NCBI GenBank assembly: GCA_963932145.1
Contig: OZ010600.1
Span: forward strand, 50,837,157-50,901,156
Reading direction: 5' to 3'
Source: Acanthosepion lycidas
Lineage: Eukaryota; Mollusca; Cephalopoda; Sepiida; Sepiidae
DNA: 64,000 bases
Below are positions 47,660-58,799 of the stretch, in pieces; the first letter of the stretch is position 1, and each line of letters starts with the position of its first letter. The notes beneath the pieces are model-generated. The model did not search any database and was not told the DNA's origin. It saw only the letters and a list, made by a program, of their open reading frames with translations. The translations under genes were made by a program, and so were the position numbers.

Positions 47660-47880
47660 TTGAAGTTGATTAAATACTATCCTAAATAAATATGTGTTGA
47701 CCAATAAGAAATGAGCGCGTCTGGAATAATTTTCAACTTAATCGGACCTCTTTCAACCTCGCTAACAATATAAATAGACCTTAGCGAGAGTGACACTTGA
47801 TTTTGTCTAAAGACAGAATACAGCGGCCTTAATTCTTGTAAGGTTTGACGGGTCCAACTAACATCAGTTATCTTTATTTT
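47660..47880 (+). promoter_or_regulatory. TATA-containing promoter-like or LTR-like sequence
   Basis: A GACCAATAAGAAATG CCAAT-type element at 47700 and AACAATATAAATAGACC (TATA box, 47766-47782) are followed about 30 bp later by GCGAGAGTGACACTTGATTT. Spacing suits a polymerase II core promoter, or the U3/R part of an LTR. No coding frame follows. Confidence 0.3.
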
Positions 47881-48221
47881 GTTTGTTTTGATATTTTAGT
47901 TTGTTTTTGGGTTCATCCCCTCCCCGCTCATTATATATCATCTACAGATTTTTATATATAGAATTTTATGTTCATTAAATTTGTATGATATGGGGTGTTT
48001 TTGTAGGTTTCCTGATAGTATGTGGTATTGTGGTAATTGGAGGATTGATTGTTGATGGATGGGTTCTTGTGGTGAATGGGCAAATTGTAACGAGTGACTG
48101 GGTCGTGAATCGGATTAGCTAGGAATAAGCCTCAGTTCATTCCTCCCGCTATTTTCGGCCTTATGTCAAAATTGTATTTTATACAATAAATCTTGAGATG
48201 CCAACAGGAGACACACAGAGA

Positions 48222-48223
<2 letters not shown>

Positions 48224-48262
<39 letters not shown>
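48224..48262. repeat. (GA)n microsatellite
   Basis: About 19 GA units. Confidence 0.95.
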
Positions 48263-48263
<1 letters not shown>

Positions 48264-48404
48264 GGACGCTTACAACTGTGAATGGATACATCAAAGTCAT
48301 CTCAGCTTCAACAACCACTACCACTCCTTACACCTCACTCGTGATTTTCATCCCTTTTACTTCTCTCATACATTCAACCTCCTTTTCCTTATTCATGGGA
48401 CATA

Positions 48405-48587
48405 CAGTGTAACCCGGATATAAGAGAGATGTCGGGACCTGAGAAGTCTCTTATATCCGGGTTTCTCTCATATCCGGGTTCGGTCTATTTTGTTTAGGTA
48501 AGTATGGCTCTAATTTGGGACCAAAGAAAATCTCTCTTATATCCGGGTTTCTCTTATATCAGTGTCTCTTATATCCGGGTTACACTT
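48405..48587. mobile_element. Pogo/Tigger-like MITE, copy 1
   Basis: 183 bp, starts CAGTGTAACCCGGATATAAG after a TA and ends with the inverse of that sequence before a TA. Additional internal copies of TCTCTTATATCCGGG give it a nested palindromic structure. Noncoding. Copy 2 lies at 57464-57599. The CAGT start and TA target fit the pogo branch of Tc1/mariner. Confidence 0.88.
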
Positions 48588-48824
48588 TATTACCAAATTA
48601 AACTAACATCTCTCAAAAACGCTTACGTACTTTTACAAACTCTTGTATTCAGTGAAATGTAATAAAAAACATTTGATTTAAAATAAATGATTATAAATGA
48701 TTATCCTAACAAGGCCCAAATCGACTCCCACAAATAACCCACTATAGATCCTTCACGATTTTGGTAGGTTTTATTTAACAGTTAAAATTAAATTAACCGC
48801 TGAGTTGAAAAAGATAGGTATCTT

Positions 48825-48905
48825 CATGAGATTGCTAAAAACAGAGCCATAGCATGATGAAAAAGACGCGAAAGTTGATGAAAACAAAATTTTAGCGTCT
48901 AATAC
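48825..48905 (+). repeat. Short copy of repeat family G
   Basis: GCATGATGAAAAAGACGCGA followed by AAAATTTTAGCGTC resembles 63335-63390 (GCATACCATGATGAAAAAGG, AAAGTTTTATCGTC) and its inverted partner at 55.6 kb. Confidence 0.5.
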
Positions 48906-49079
48906 ACGAGTAACAATTTTTTACACAAACCGTCTGGCCTTCATTAAAAATACACTTCTCTCAAAAGAACGTACTATCTCTAGAGGATTATTAAATATTT
49001 ATTCAAGGCTAACATTAAAAGTAGTAAAAATAATTTTTTTATATAAATTTACCTACCCTCGACGGATGTGATACAAGGT
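48906..49079. other. Unannotated spacer
   Basis: AT-rich spacer, nothing recognised. Confidence 0.4.
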
Positions 49080-49690
49080 GGTGTATCATACATACTGACC
49101 AAGGACAAAAGAAGCATTCTAAAAGGTAAGCAAAGTGCCGAGAAACAAAGAGTGCTGGATTGCTATCCACCCTCTTATGGCAGATAATGTTGGACGATCA
49201 CCCCACGGATGAGGAGAAAACTAGAGGCAGCAGAAATGTAGTTCTACCGAAGGATACTGAAAATTCAATGGATGAAGCGAGTAAGCAACAAGGAAATCTT
49301 AAATCAGGGAAAAGACAACTGAAATTCCTTGGAAACATATTGAGGAAGAAGGGCTTAGAAAACGTAACCCTCACGCAGCATATTGAGAACAAGAGTGATA
49401 GGGAAGGCAGCGAGCCACTTTTATCTGACGAATGGTGAATGGATGGCGGAACATAGCAAAGGGGAAAAAAACTGCTAATTTAGCAGCTAAGAGTTCTTAG
49501 AACTTAGAAGTGATAGAAAGTTGTGGAGAGCCATGATCTCCTGTGTCCTGAAAGGAGACAACATAGAAGATCAGTCACTTCGGTCACGCTGGTATCAACC
49601 TTCCCTAGTGAAGTGGGGAAAGTTCTATCGCAGGGCTGGAATCCCCGAGACAGGTTTCCCTAACAGTTTCTAGAAGAGAACAAATTGCAC
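49080..49690 (+). mobile_element. LINE family B, 3' terminal fragment
   Basis: Degraded frames give RKLEAAEM, FYRRILKIQWMKRVSNKEIL and a GKRQLKFLGNILRKKGLENV segment, the standard C-terminus of this LINE. It ends near the shared 3' text AGTTGTGGAGAGCCATGATC. Frame breaks after nearly every motif. Confidence 0.87.
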
Positions 49691-50110
49691 TTTGATCTCA
49701 GGCCGATCCCACTCTGAATAGATCCGCACTACCCGGCCCAGGGACTGAACTAACAATTATGTCACCAAATTCACTAACCAACTCTATTATACAATATAAT
49801 CTTCTGGGATTCTGGTTAGTGAACAAACAGATGTATAATTCAAATATTTTCGTTTACTTTTTTTTTTCTTTTTTTTTTTTTAGATTTTTTTTAATCCTTG
49901 TCGTGCGAGTAAACTCGGATTTACCATTTTAAAATTAAAAGTGTTTCAGAATAGCTTTTTTTCTGGCATCGCAAAATTATAAATAAAAAGTAAAAACTAT
50001 TCGGACTAATATCCTCATCTTTGTTATTTTAGCACGTTTCAGTCGTGCCTTCTAGCCTTCTTCAGGTGCCTGTTGATTCCGATAACCTTCAGGGAATTTC
50101 GAACTGAATA
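49691..50110. repeat. Dispersed repeat fragments with hammerhead-like motif
   Basis: 49.69-49.80 kb shares GGGACTGAACTAACAATTAT and GTCACCAAATTCACTAACCA with 6.65 kb. At 50036-50065 the minus strand has CTGAAGAAGGCTAG...CGACTGAAACGTGC. Confidence 0.55.
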
Positions 50111-51640
50111 TTTTTATATTTTTAATTTTAATCATTCTAATGAATAAATCTAAAAATTATTATCGTTCCGCCGTCGATGAATAGCAACAAAGACGACGAC
50201 AGACAGACCGAATGTAACAAAAAAGTGTAGCTCTTCATCCCAGAAATTCAGACAGATAATTTAAAAAAACAATGCTTTTTAATTTAAATGTAAACTTTTT
50301 TTTCTTGACTTGAGATTAATAGTGGAGAGAGAGAGAAGTTAACAATTCTTCTAACCTGTTGAGTAAATGTCTGGGAGAAAATCATAGGAAACAATTTTAA
50401 AATTCATGAAAGAAAAAAAGAAAAATGGTGTTTTGTTCGAGTCACTCACTAAAAGTGTCATAATTTCGACTTGTAAGGTCATAGAGAAAAAATATTTTCA
50501 TTTAAAATAGAGTGTACCTTAAATAAAATTTGAAATAAAATTTATAAATCAACATGTTGGCAATAAAACCCTACTTAGTAATTAAAAAATAATATTTTAA
50601 TAAACTAGTTTAAAAAATACTTTAAATGTGAGCAATTTTTTATTTCATTCATTACATTTTTTTAAGTGTCTGTGTGTATCTTCATTTTAATTTAAAATAT
50701 TTATTAAAAATATTACCTATTTCAAATAAATATTAATTTTCTGACGAAATAACTTTTCCTGAATTACTTTTAGTTTTTTCCCAACAACCGTTGCGTTTGT
50801 GTAGTGTGCGAACCTTTACAGAAGAAGACTGACCCATAACTTGGGATTGTGTTTTTAGTTAAGTAGTATGTGTGATGAAATTTATAAAAGAAATGTAAAA
50901 AATCATAGAGAGAGAGAGAAGGATGGGAGGGAAGCAATTTCACGAAACTTTTTTTTTTTTTTAAATATGAGCTGAAAAAGAGAAAGTCTAACGAAAAATC
51001 GTTAAGAAATATAACGCTGATGGCATTCCATATATATTTATCTTTTATTCCTGCATTGGTTTTAGATCGTTTCCTATTCGATTTGCGCGGCGGCGGCTGC
51101 TGCTGCTGTCAAAGCGAAAAAGGGAAGAAAAAGAAAAGTAAAAAGGTTTTTTTGTCGCGGTTATGTGTCATTTCACTTCGTTCTTCTGAGGTTAAAATTA
51201 CCCTCCACGCATTTACAGCAGCTATGGGCGAGCTATACCTTTCTTTTTAAGCCAATGTCTAAACAACAAAAACTTATTCCTGCTAGATTCCACAGTTTTT
51301 AAATTTATTAATAATCTAAGACTCTAAGTAATAGTCATCACAGAGTGTGGGCTTTTGGAACCTAACCAGATTCGAAGGAAGAAAGAAAGAAAGAAAGAAC
51401 CACCTGTTGTTTTTAAGTGAGCAATGCAATTCTGTCGGATAGGAATTCCGATTTTTCTTCGAAAAACAGCAATTTGGATCTTTCAAATTAACTTGGATTA
51501 AAACACTGCTGTCCTAAATAACTAGAACAAACTTAGCTGCTTTTTTTTTTTTTTTTTATTTAAAAATCAAACAAATCAAATCCATTCGTCACGACTGTTT
51601 TGATTTTTTTTCCCTCGCAGTCACACTTAGTCACTTATTT
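50111..51640. other. TE-poor upstream flank of the RAB37-type first exon
   Basis: AT-rich sequence without any transposon family seen elsewhere in the window. It includes a GC-rich patch at about 51085-51115 (CGGCGGCGGCTGCTGC on a CGG/CTG pattern), an (GAAA)n run near 51380, and poly-T tracts. Candidate regulatory territory by position only. Confidence 0.4.
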
Positions 51641-52074
51641 GGTAAGTTTAATCAACCGTAAAGCTTTCATATATATTTGTTTAAATTTAAATTATTTCCA
51701 TTTAAAATTCAATCACTACAGAAGAATAAGCTACTCAAAATAATTATTGCATTTTTTAAAACTCTAGAAAGAAATCCCTATTTTTCACCTGGGGAAAAAA
51801 GAAATTGGAAAGTAATATAACTTAAACTTGCAATTGCACTACCTTGAACATTTGAAGAAGATGTTTTGAAACTATGACTGGCTACATACTTTTTACTTTA
51901 CAGATCTTTTGAAACTTTGAATTCAGTTCATAGATAGATTTGCCAGTTTTACGGACCTCCGTTTTTTTCGGGGGAGGTCCGAGAACGAACTTTATAGAAA
52001 TTCTCTTGATCGGGAATTCTTTGATCCACAAGTCAACAAAGGAGAACTAATTTATTTCGATTTATTTTTAAACT
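51641..52074 (+). promoter_or_regulatory. Putative promoter/5' UTR of the internal RAB37-type transcript
   Basis: Lies directly upstream of the start codon at 52075. Contains a perfect 9-bp hairpin (51952-51960 CGGACCTCC with 51973-51981 GGAGGTCCG, 12-nt loop) and TTTATAG-like sequence near 51992. The actual transcription start cannot be read from the sequence. Confidence 0.4.
51952..51981 (+). promoter_or_regulatory. GC-rich hairpin upstream of the RAB37-type start codon
   Basis: CGGACCTCC and GGAGGTCCG pair perfectly across 12 nt in otherwise AT-rich surroundings, 93 bp before the ATG. If transcribed it would form a stable 5' UTR stem-loop. Confidence 0.6.
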
Positions 52075-52281
52075 ATGGGTAAAGACAAAAGTCCTGTCAA
52101 CGATTCTTCGTCTTCTGGACTAACGAAAGTAAACCACACTACTACACCGTCGTCGAATGAAGGTAATAATGTCCCTCCCCATTTCTGTCCACCTTCTTCT
52201 TCCGCTAACAATGGCTACCGACGACAATCAAAGATTTCGAGTCGGCAATCTGTCAGTGAATACTTTGACATTTCATGCAAG
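52075..52281 (+). CDS. RAB37: RAB37/RAB26-type small GTPase, first coding exon (N-terminal extension)
   Basis: 69 codons from an ATG in strong context (A at -3, G at +4), with an in-frame TAA two codons upstream fixing this start. The exon ends at AAG before the donor GTACGTAAG (52282), phase 0. Residues 2-50 are a low-complexity, Ser/Asn/Pro-rich tail, as in RAB26 and RAB37. The last residues, SVSEYFDISCK, sit where human RAB26 has VDFYDVAFK and RAB37 has PSYDLTGK immediately before the P-loop. The exon therefore supplies the N-terminal extension and first beta-strand start, and must splice in phase 0 to a P-loop exon. The only P-loop exon in the window (461-571) lies upstream, so its partner should be a canonical exon beyond 64 kb. 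The surroundings are poor in transposons. A separate paralogous gene remains possible. Confidence 0.82.
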
Positions 52282-54779
52282 GTACGTAAGATAAAAATAA
52301 AATTACATGACCTAGAAATATTTATGATTTTTACTTATCTTTGACCTTATGAAAAAAAAAAAAGAAAAAAAAAAACATGGTCAGAAGTTCTTATCATTTT
52401 AACTGATTTTTAAATTAACTTTTTATTTCATTGCTTTAAAGCAAGTTTTAATTTTTTAAACCTCTTTTACATCGCTGCTTTGGCGTTTTAGTTATTTTTA
52501 ATATTTTAAAATGAAAAAAAAAAATCTAATTTTCATAATCAGACAGAATAGATATATACACTAAGTATTTAAAATTTAAATAATAAACCATTGCATAATT
52601 CTTTTATTTAATTTAAATGACACAGAATGGTTGTCACATGAATTGTTTTTTGTAGAGAAGTTGGAAATGCTTATTTTTTGTTTTGTTTTTTTTAAATGTT
52701 TACCGACCGATTTTCAAATTTGTCTCACACGAGTTACTTTTACTTATTATTTTCCCTCTGTTTTATTATTATTTTTTTTAAATACGGAAAAAAAACCTAA
52801 AGCAGAAATACAGTTTTGATAAAAATACTTTTTAAGACAATCGTTTTTTGGCAAGTGTTTGAAAAAATACAAAAATAAATAAAGAAGTATTTTTTCCGAG
52901 TTAATTTTTTTAAAATTTAGAAATCCTATTAAAAAAAAACGTATCTATTTTTTTTGTTAGAGCCCCGCAAGTTAGTGATTAAACTAGTTTTAAAAAATTA
53001 TTTTTATAAAAATCCTTTCTTTGTTTTTCTCCCCACGCCACTGAATTAAGATTTTTAAAATGAGATTTAAAAAAAAAGTAAAACAGAAAACTTATCACTA
53101 ATTCCAAAAATGGCTATTTCTTTTTTTAAAGTAAAACAAAAACACGCTTCCCATTTTTCCCCGATAATTTAAATTTTAAAATTATTATTTCATATTTGGT
53201 ACCTGATTTCACCAGCTTACATTTTTCTACTTATGTTTTACTTTTGTTTGTTATTTTATTTTTTTTTTTTTTGCAATTTCCACATTTCCGTCAAAAAAGG
53301 AAAAAGTTAATTTACCTTTCATTTTAAAACTGGAATATTTCACATTAAAGACCTCCCCTGTTTTTCCTTTTCTTTTTTTTTTTTTACAACTTATGTTTCC
53401 ATATTTTTAAGTGAAAGTGAAAGTAAATAATTTTATTTACTTTTTTTAAATTGTAAATAAATAGTAATTTTAAATTTTATTTTCATTATTTAGTACTTCA
53501 GTAATAATACTTTTACTGTGTTGATTGTTGAGTTAATGATTTCCATTATCATTAAATTTTTGAATTGAAATAAATTTTATTTTTAAGTAAATGTTTTAAA
53601 TTTTTTCCACAAAAAGTTAAAAACAGATCATTTTATTTTTAATTTTAATTTTTTTTTAATCCGCATCAGTTTTAAAATGTTATAAATTAGGATTGGAAGC
53701 ATTTTTTTACTCTCTAACCTGAATTACAGATTAAAAATAAAAACAAAACAAAAGAAACAACAAAAAAAAAACTATTTGCTGAATTTGAGACAAAAACAAA
53801 CAAATAGTGACTTACTCCTTTAATAATTGTTAATGTTTAAATTACATACATATTTCATAAATGTAAAAACTATAGGACACTCAACAAAGGTAAAAATCAT
53901 CCCAAATAGAATTCGGATTCCGTTCAAGTTGTTTTAAATTCCACTTTGGATTTCACTTTCTTTAAAAATAAACGGAATTAAAATTTAAAAATGTATCTAA
54001 ATATTTATTTCATGTATTCACAGACTTTTTTTTCCCGTCTACTGTAATGATTAGCAATATTATAAAAGCAGACCATCCTTTTACAATGAACAAGACTGTC
54101 TTTTTGTTTACTAAAGACTAAAGTAAATAGATGCTTGCTCTTGCATCCTCGACCCATTGTCTTGTAAAATAATACATAGACCGTTGTACTGAAAAATACT
54201 TATTTAATACAATTGTTAAAATTCTAGATTTCAGGGAAAAAATTAAATTGCTGTAAATATTATTTTTATTATAAATTAAACGTGACTTTTCTTAACATCT
54301 ATTTTATTAAAATATTAATTAAACAAAATGTTATGTTTTCAGTGACCTTTTCCCCATTTAGCTTTTCTTTTTTTTTTCTTTTTTTTGTATCTTTTTCCGA
54401 TGATGAAATTCTACTAAGGATAAAGATAGAGGTACCCCCACCCAAATCGTCCATATTGACAAATATGTCAAGACAACATAATTCTCTTTATTAAAAATCC
54501 TTTTAAAAATAAAATATACTTTTCTGAAATTTTATTTGAGGAAGATTAACTGATTTAATGTTTAATTAATCTAATTACTTACTTTTAGTTAAAAAATATC
54601 TCAGAAAAGAATTTTTTTTAACATGGAGGTGGATGTTTTTATGTGGTGTTGAGAGATTTATAGCTTAATGCTTGGTATTTTTAAGTAAAGGGCCTATAAC
54701 TGCAAAAATTACTTAAATACAACATGAACTCCTTTTTTAAACAAGTTTTTAAAATTTTAACTAACCAGTAATCTTCAAA
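52282..54779. other. TE-poor intron start
   Basis: Very AT-rich sequence with many poly-T and poly-A tracts. No transposon family from the rest of the window and no second P-loop exon seen. Confidence 0.5.
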
Positions 54780-55710
54780 ATTTAGTTACTATATAGTCAT
54801 CACTCTTATTTTCTGATAATGTTGACAGCCGTATTTACAAAAATCAGCATGTTTATACATACAAAATTTTTTTAAAATTATTTTTAAAATACTAGGAGAT
54901 ACTAAATTGTAATAAGCTTTTCCATTTCTGATTAGTAGATAGTTTTTACTTAACAAAAATAATCACTTAAAACCATTACAAATTAATACAGAATTTTAAA
55001 AGATTTAAAACTTTATAAATTATTTTATTAAAAAAAAATGAACACAATTCCTGCAAAAATTCATTGAAAAAAACACTTTTTTTCTTAAGACAATGTCAAT
55101 AATATATCTTATTTAAAAGCAATTAAAAGTTTTTCTTATTAAATAATGTCTTCATTTTATTGTGATTCAGAGCAGATTTTCTGTAACTGGGGGTCCAGTT
55201 TGACAAAAAATTTTTATTTCTCCTAGGCCTTGTTCTTATAAGTAATATAAACATTAATTCCTACAAAAATGAATTTCTTGAAATTTTATAAGGAATTTCA
55301 TCAAGAATTTCTAAAAAAAAAAAAAAAAAAAAAATTTTTTTTAAATAATTTTATTCATTTGTGGATAAATCCTGAAATGTTTATTAAAATCTGACAATTA
55401 TTTGATTTTGAAAAAATTTCTGAATCTATGTTTTTTTACCGCAGAGGAGCAAATTTCCCATACTAATTTATGGTTCATGTTGATGCAAGAAAAACAAAAT
55501 TTTAAATAAAAATTCCGAAGATTCTAAGGGGATTAAAAGACATAATTTAATAATGAAAAAAATCCTTTGGTCTTTCCTCTTCTTAATAATAACAAAGATT
55601 TTGATGAGATAAAACTTTGTTTTTAAAGTTTAGGTATTTTTTCATCATGTATGCTCATATTTTTTTTTGTTTTTTTAGCAAATCTTTGGAGGTACCTAGA
55701 TAAAGGTTTA
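54780..55710 (-). repeat. Repeat family G, long inverted-repeat arm 1
   Basis: The reverse complement aligns to 63285-63965 over nearly its whole length. Shared blocks include AACATTATCAGAAAATAAGA, TCAAATAATTGTCGGATTTT (as TCAGATTTT here), TTATCCACAAATGAAT, TGTTTTTCTTGCATCA, TTGTTATTATTAAGA, AAAGACCAAAG and CATGATGAAAAA. Diverged, with indels. Noncoding. Confidence 0.85.
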
Positions 55711-57340
55711 AGTTGAGTAATTATTACATTTTAGGGCTTTAGCGTTAACCAAACCTAATTGCCTCTCTCCACCAGAACAAATATGATGAGGTCTATTTAA
55801 TTAGGGATTTTAAAGAAAGTGCTTTTACTCTCCTTTTAGTACAATGTGCAGGTGGTACTTATTTAAGGGATATCTGGTCACAAATTGTTAAGATGCTAAC
55901 TAGTTTATAACAACAAAAAAAAAAAAAAGAAAAAGATGAAAAATATTTCTAGAAAGTGATCAAGAGGAGGAGAGAAAGATGGTTATGTTTGATCTACAAA
56001 CTGTAAATGTTCCTGATGCTATCTTAGTGTTTGCTGGTGGGGGGGGGGTGCGGTTCAAAATAAATAAGAAAACTTAATTTTCTGTTTCCTCTTTTTTTTT
56101 TTTTTTTTTTTCCTTATTTGATTGTTTTTATTTTTTTCTTATTTGATTTATTTTTTAAAAAAACCTTGTATTCTGAAACTTTTCTGTACCTTATATACAG
56201 AAAAAGTCTATACATCTCATTCCAGAAAATAAATACTAAAAGAAAGATTGTATGTTTAAAAAAAAATTGAAAACTATGAGACAAAGAGAAAATTTTTTAT
56301 CAAAGACTGTTTTCGCCAGAGAACATTGTCTCATCATTTTCACTTTAGTTTCAGAAATTATTATATGTCCAACAAACACCAATACTAGAAATTTAAAAAA
56401 AAAAAAAAATTTTATGAGAGGATCGGATAAAAAATATATATAAAAAAAAAAAACATTTTTAAAATCTAATTTGATTTCCCTACCCTATCTACTTTTTGTG
56501 GTGCTGTAATTGGTAAAACTCTCATGGCTAAAATACAACATTTGTCATACTAAGACAAACTCACCTGGCACTATGCTCGGGAATTTGAAATTAATATCAG
56601 CTCAAGCCCCAGGCAGTAGCTCACCTTCGGAAGGGTGCTAGGATCAATTCCTGGCATCTGAGGCGTCCTCAAAAAGGGAAGTGCCAAGGAGGTTTGAGCA
56701 ATTTTTGTTCAGCATTTTCAAAATCCTAATTTAAACACCGACCTTATGTCACATTATGTTGTGACATAGGTATGTGGATAAATACCTACTAAGACAATCC
56801 TCCTGAAGTAAAAGGAAACGATTCAGGTCTTGTCTAGAGATTATTCTAATTTGTGTTGTTTAGTAATGGCTGTAAAATGGTGGTTGTTGTTGTTGATAAG
56901 CAACTACAGTTCAAATGACAGAAACATTTGCTAAAATTAATAATGGTTAAGTTTTGTGACTCAAAACTGACAAGACATGTTTGAGAATAATTTATAATAA
57001 ATTTTAATTATAAATTGAGAGATCAGTAGGATTACCTACGTTTGTAAAACCCAAATTTAGTATTTTGAAATTGTACGAATTTTTTTCACGTACCTGTTAA
57101 TATACACCAGATTATAAGCATATATTTTTGAAACATCAATATCCATTTTGGATGGATTAAATGATTTCAGCCGTTATATCCTCTCGTCCTCGGATGGGTC
57201 AAATAAGAGGACAGGCTTGACAACCAACACAACTGAATTCAAAAATCATGAAGACAATGAAAAAAAAAAAAAACTATCTTTGCCATGAATAATAAGGGCA
57301 CTGCACAGTTTAATTGATAATATAAATTTCAAGATTAATT
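55711..57340. other. Intronic stretch, possible SINE relic
   Basis: Contains poly-T at 56092-56112. A block at 56570-56780 has a tRNA box B-like GGATCAATTCCTGGCATC and a 12-bp hairpin (TTATGTCACA...TGTGACATA). I cannot match it to a second copy. No gene seen. Confidence 0.4.
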
Positions 57341-57344
57341 TTAA

Positions 57345-57463
57345 TCATCCCCTCCCCCCAAGAAAGGTGATAAAGCCACTAAGACACATGGAGTTAGTGA
57401 GAGTGAAAGAAAATGAGAAAATGTTCATAAGGAAAAAGTAAATCAAAATTCTTATTTTTTTTA
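57345..57463 (-). mobile_element. LINE family A 3' terminal fragment
   Basis: Plus-strand text AAGGTGATAAAGCCACTAAG and ACATGGAGTTAGTGAGAGTG matches the 3' termini at 3.55, 31.65 and 58.86 kb. It stops where the pogo-like MITE begins. Confidence 0.65.
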
Positions 57464-57599
57464 CACTGTAACCCGGATATAAGAGATTTTCTATGGTCCC
57501 AAATTAGAGCCTGTGTTAATGTATATATAATAGACCAAACCCGGATATAAGAGACTTCTTCTCCGTTCCCGACAACTCTCTTATATTCGGGTTACACTG
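57464..57599. mobile_element. Pogo/Tigger-like MITE, copy 2
   Basis: 136 bp between TA dinucleotides, starting CACTGTAACCCGGATATAAG and ending CTCTTATATTCGGGTTACAC plus TG. Same family as 48405-48587. Confidence 0.88.
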
Positions 57600-57601
57600 T
57601 A

Positions 57602-58270
57602 TATGTCAATCTACTTTATTAAAAAAATAAATTTCTTTATGATTTACTTTATTAAAAATAATTAAAACAAAAATTGGTTCATATTTTACATAATGCCTTT
57701 TCAAATGCCTTATTCGAATAAAAATATTCACTAATTAAGGTTTTAATCCTTAATAAATTGCTTTATTCAATCAGTTACGTTTTCTGGTGCTGAGTTGTCT
57801 CAATCCTCAGTTGGCAATACTGAGTTATCCCTTCGCAGGTTACATCTAGCTATTTTAAAAAGAAAGTGATGAGAACTAACTGTCAATTTTGTTTCAGAAT
57901 TTGATATCTTTATACCTTTTTAATTTTATTATATAAAATTTTACTTAAAATTATTTTTTTTGTAAAGTGACTTTCTAATTTCTTTTAATTTAAATTGCTT
58001 ATTACAATAATAAGACTTAAATTCTAAAACCTTTTGAGATTATTGTTAGTTTTATTTGCCATTATAATGTTGCCAGGCTTTCATCGCATATGGATGAGGA
58101 AAGCCAATTCAATATCCACTTGACCTTTGAACTGAGTTAACAGGTAACCGGCATCTAAGAAAATTATTTTTCACTATATTTTAAGTAAAAAGTAATATTT
58201 TTTTTTTAAAATGATGTAATTCACTAATTTTCATTGAATTTTAGTTTTCTATCTTTCATCTTTGAAAGGT
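57602..58270. other. Unannotated intronic stretch
   Basis: AT-rich; no recognised feature. Confidence 0.45.
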
Positions 58271-58274
58271 TTTA

Positions 58275-58720
58275 ATTCTATGTACCATATCCCTTAGGAT
58301 ATGTATGATGATTGCTCTCCACGACTTCCTATCCCTTGTAGCTCTTAGCAAACCTTGTCTTTGAACTATCCTTCCACTCCTTGTTTGGCCATCAATTTAC
58401 ACAATCTTGTAAATTGCTCACTGTTATTCTCTTTGCCCTTCTAGACTTCAGTATGTCCTGTGACTGCTAAATTCTCCAAAATTTTCTTTATTATGTCTCA
58501 ATCATTTCAACTGTGTCTTTCTGATCCAAAGTGTCCCTTTTGTTTATTTTTTCCTTAAAACTTCTTTGTTGCTTACACATCTGTCCATGGTATTCTCAGC
58601 ATCCTTCTGTATAACCATATTTCTGTTGTCTCAAGTCTCCTATTCATCTGAGGAAATTATCCAGCATTCAAATACATTCATTACAGTGATTAAATCACAC
58701 TTGGCAACAATCATTGTGTA
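58275..58720 (-). mobile_element. LINE family B, 3' terminal fragment
   Basis: Plus-strand text TGCTCTCCACGACTTCCTAT and CTTGTAGCTCTTAGCAAACC is the reverse complement of the family B 3' region (compare 37.97 and 49.52 kb). It continues to CCATATTTCTGTTGTCTCAA and CATCTGAGGAAATTATCC. Antisense to the host gene. Confidence 0.82.
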
Positions 58721-58799
58721 ATTAAAGTTAATTTTAGATAATAAAAATTTACATTTAAAACAGTCTAAAACATACTTTGAATATGCAAAATAATTTTTT

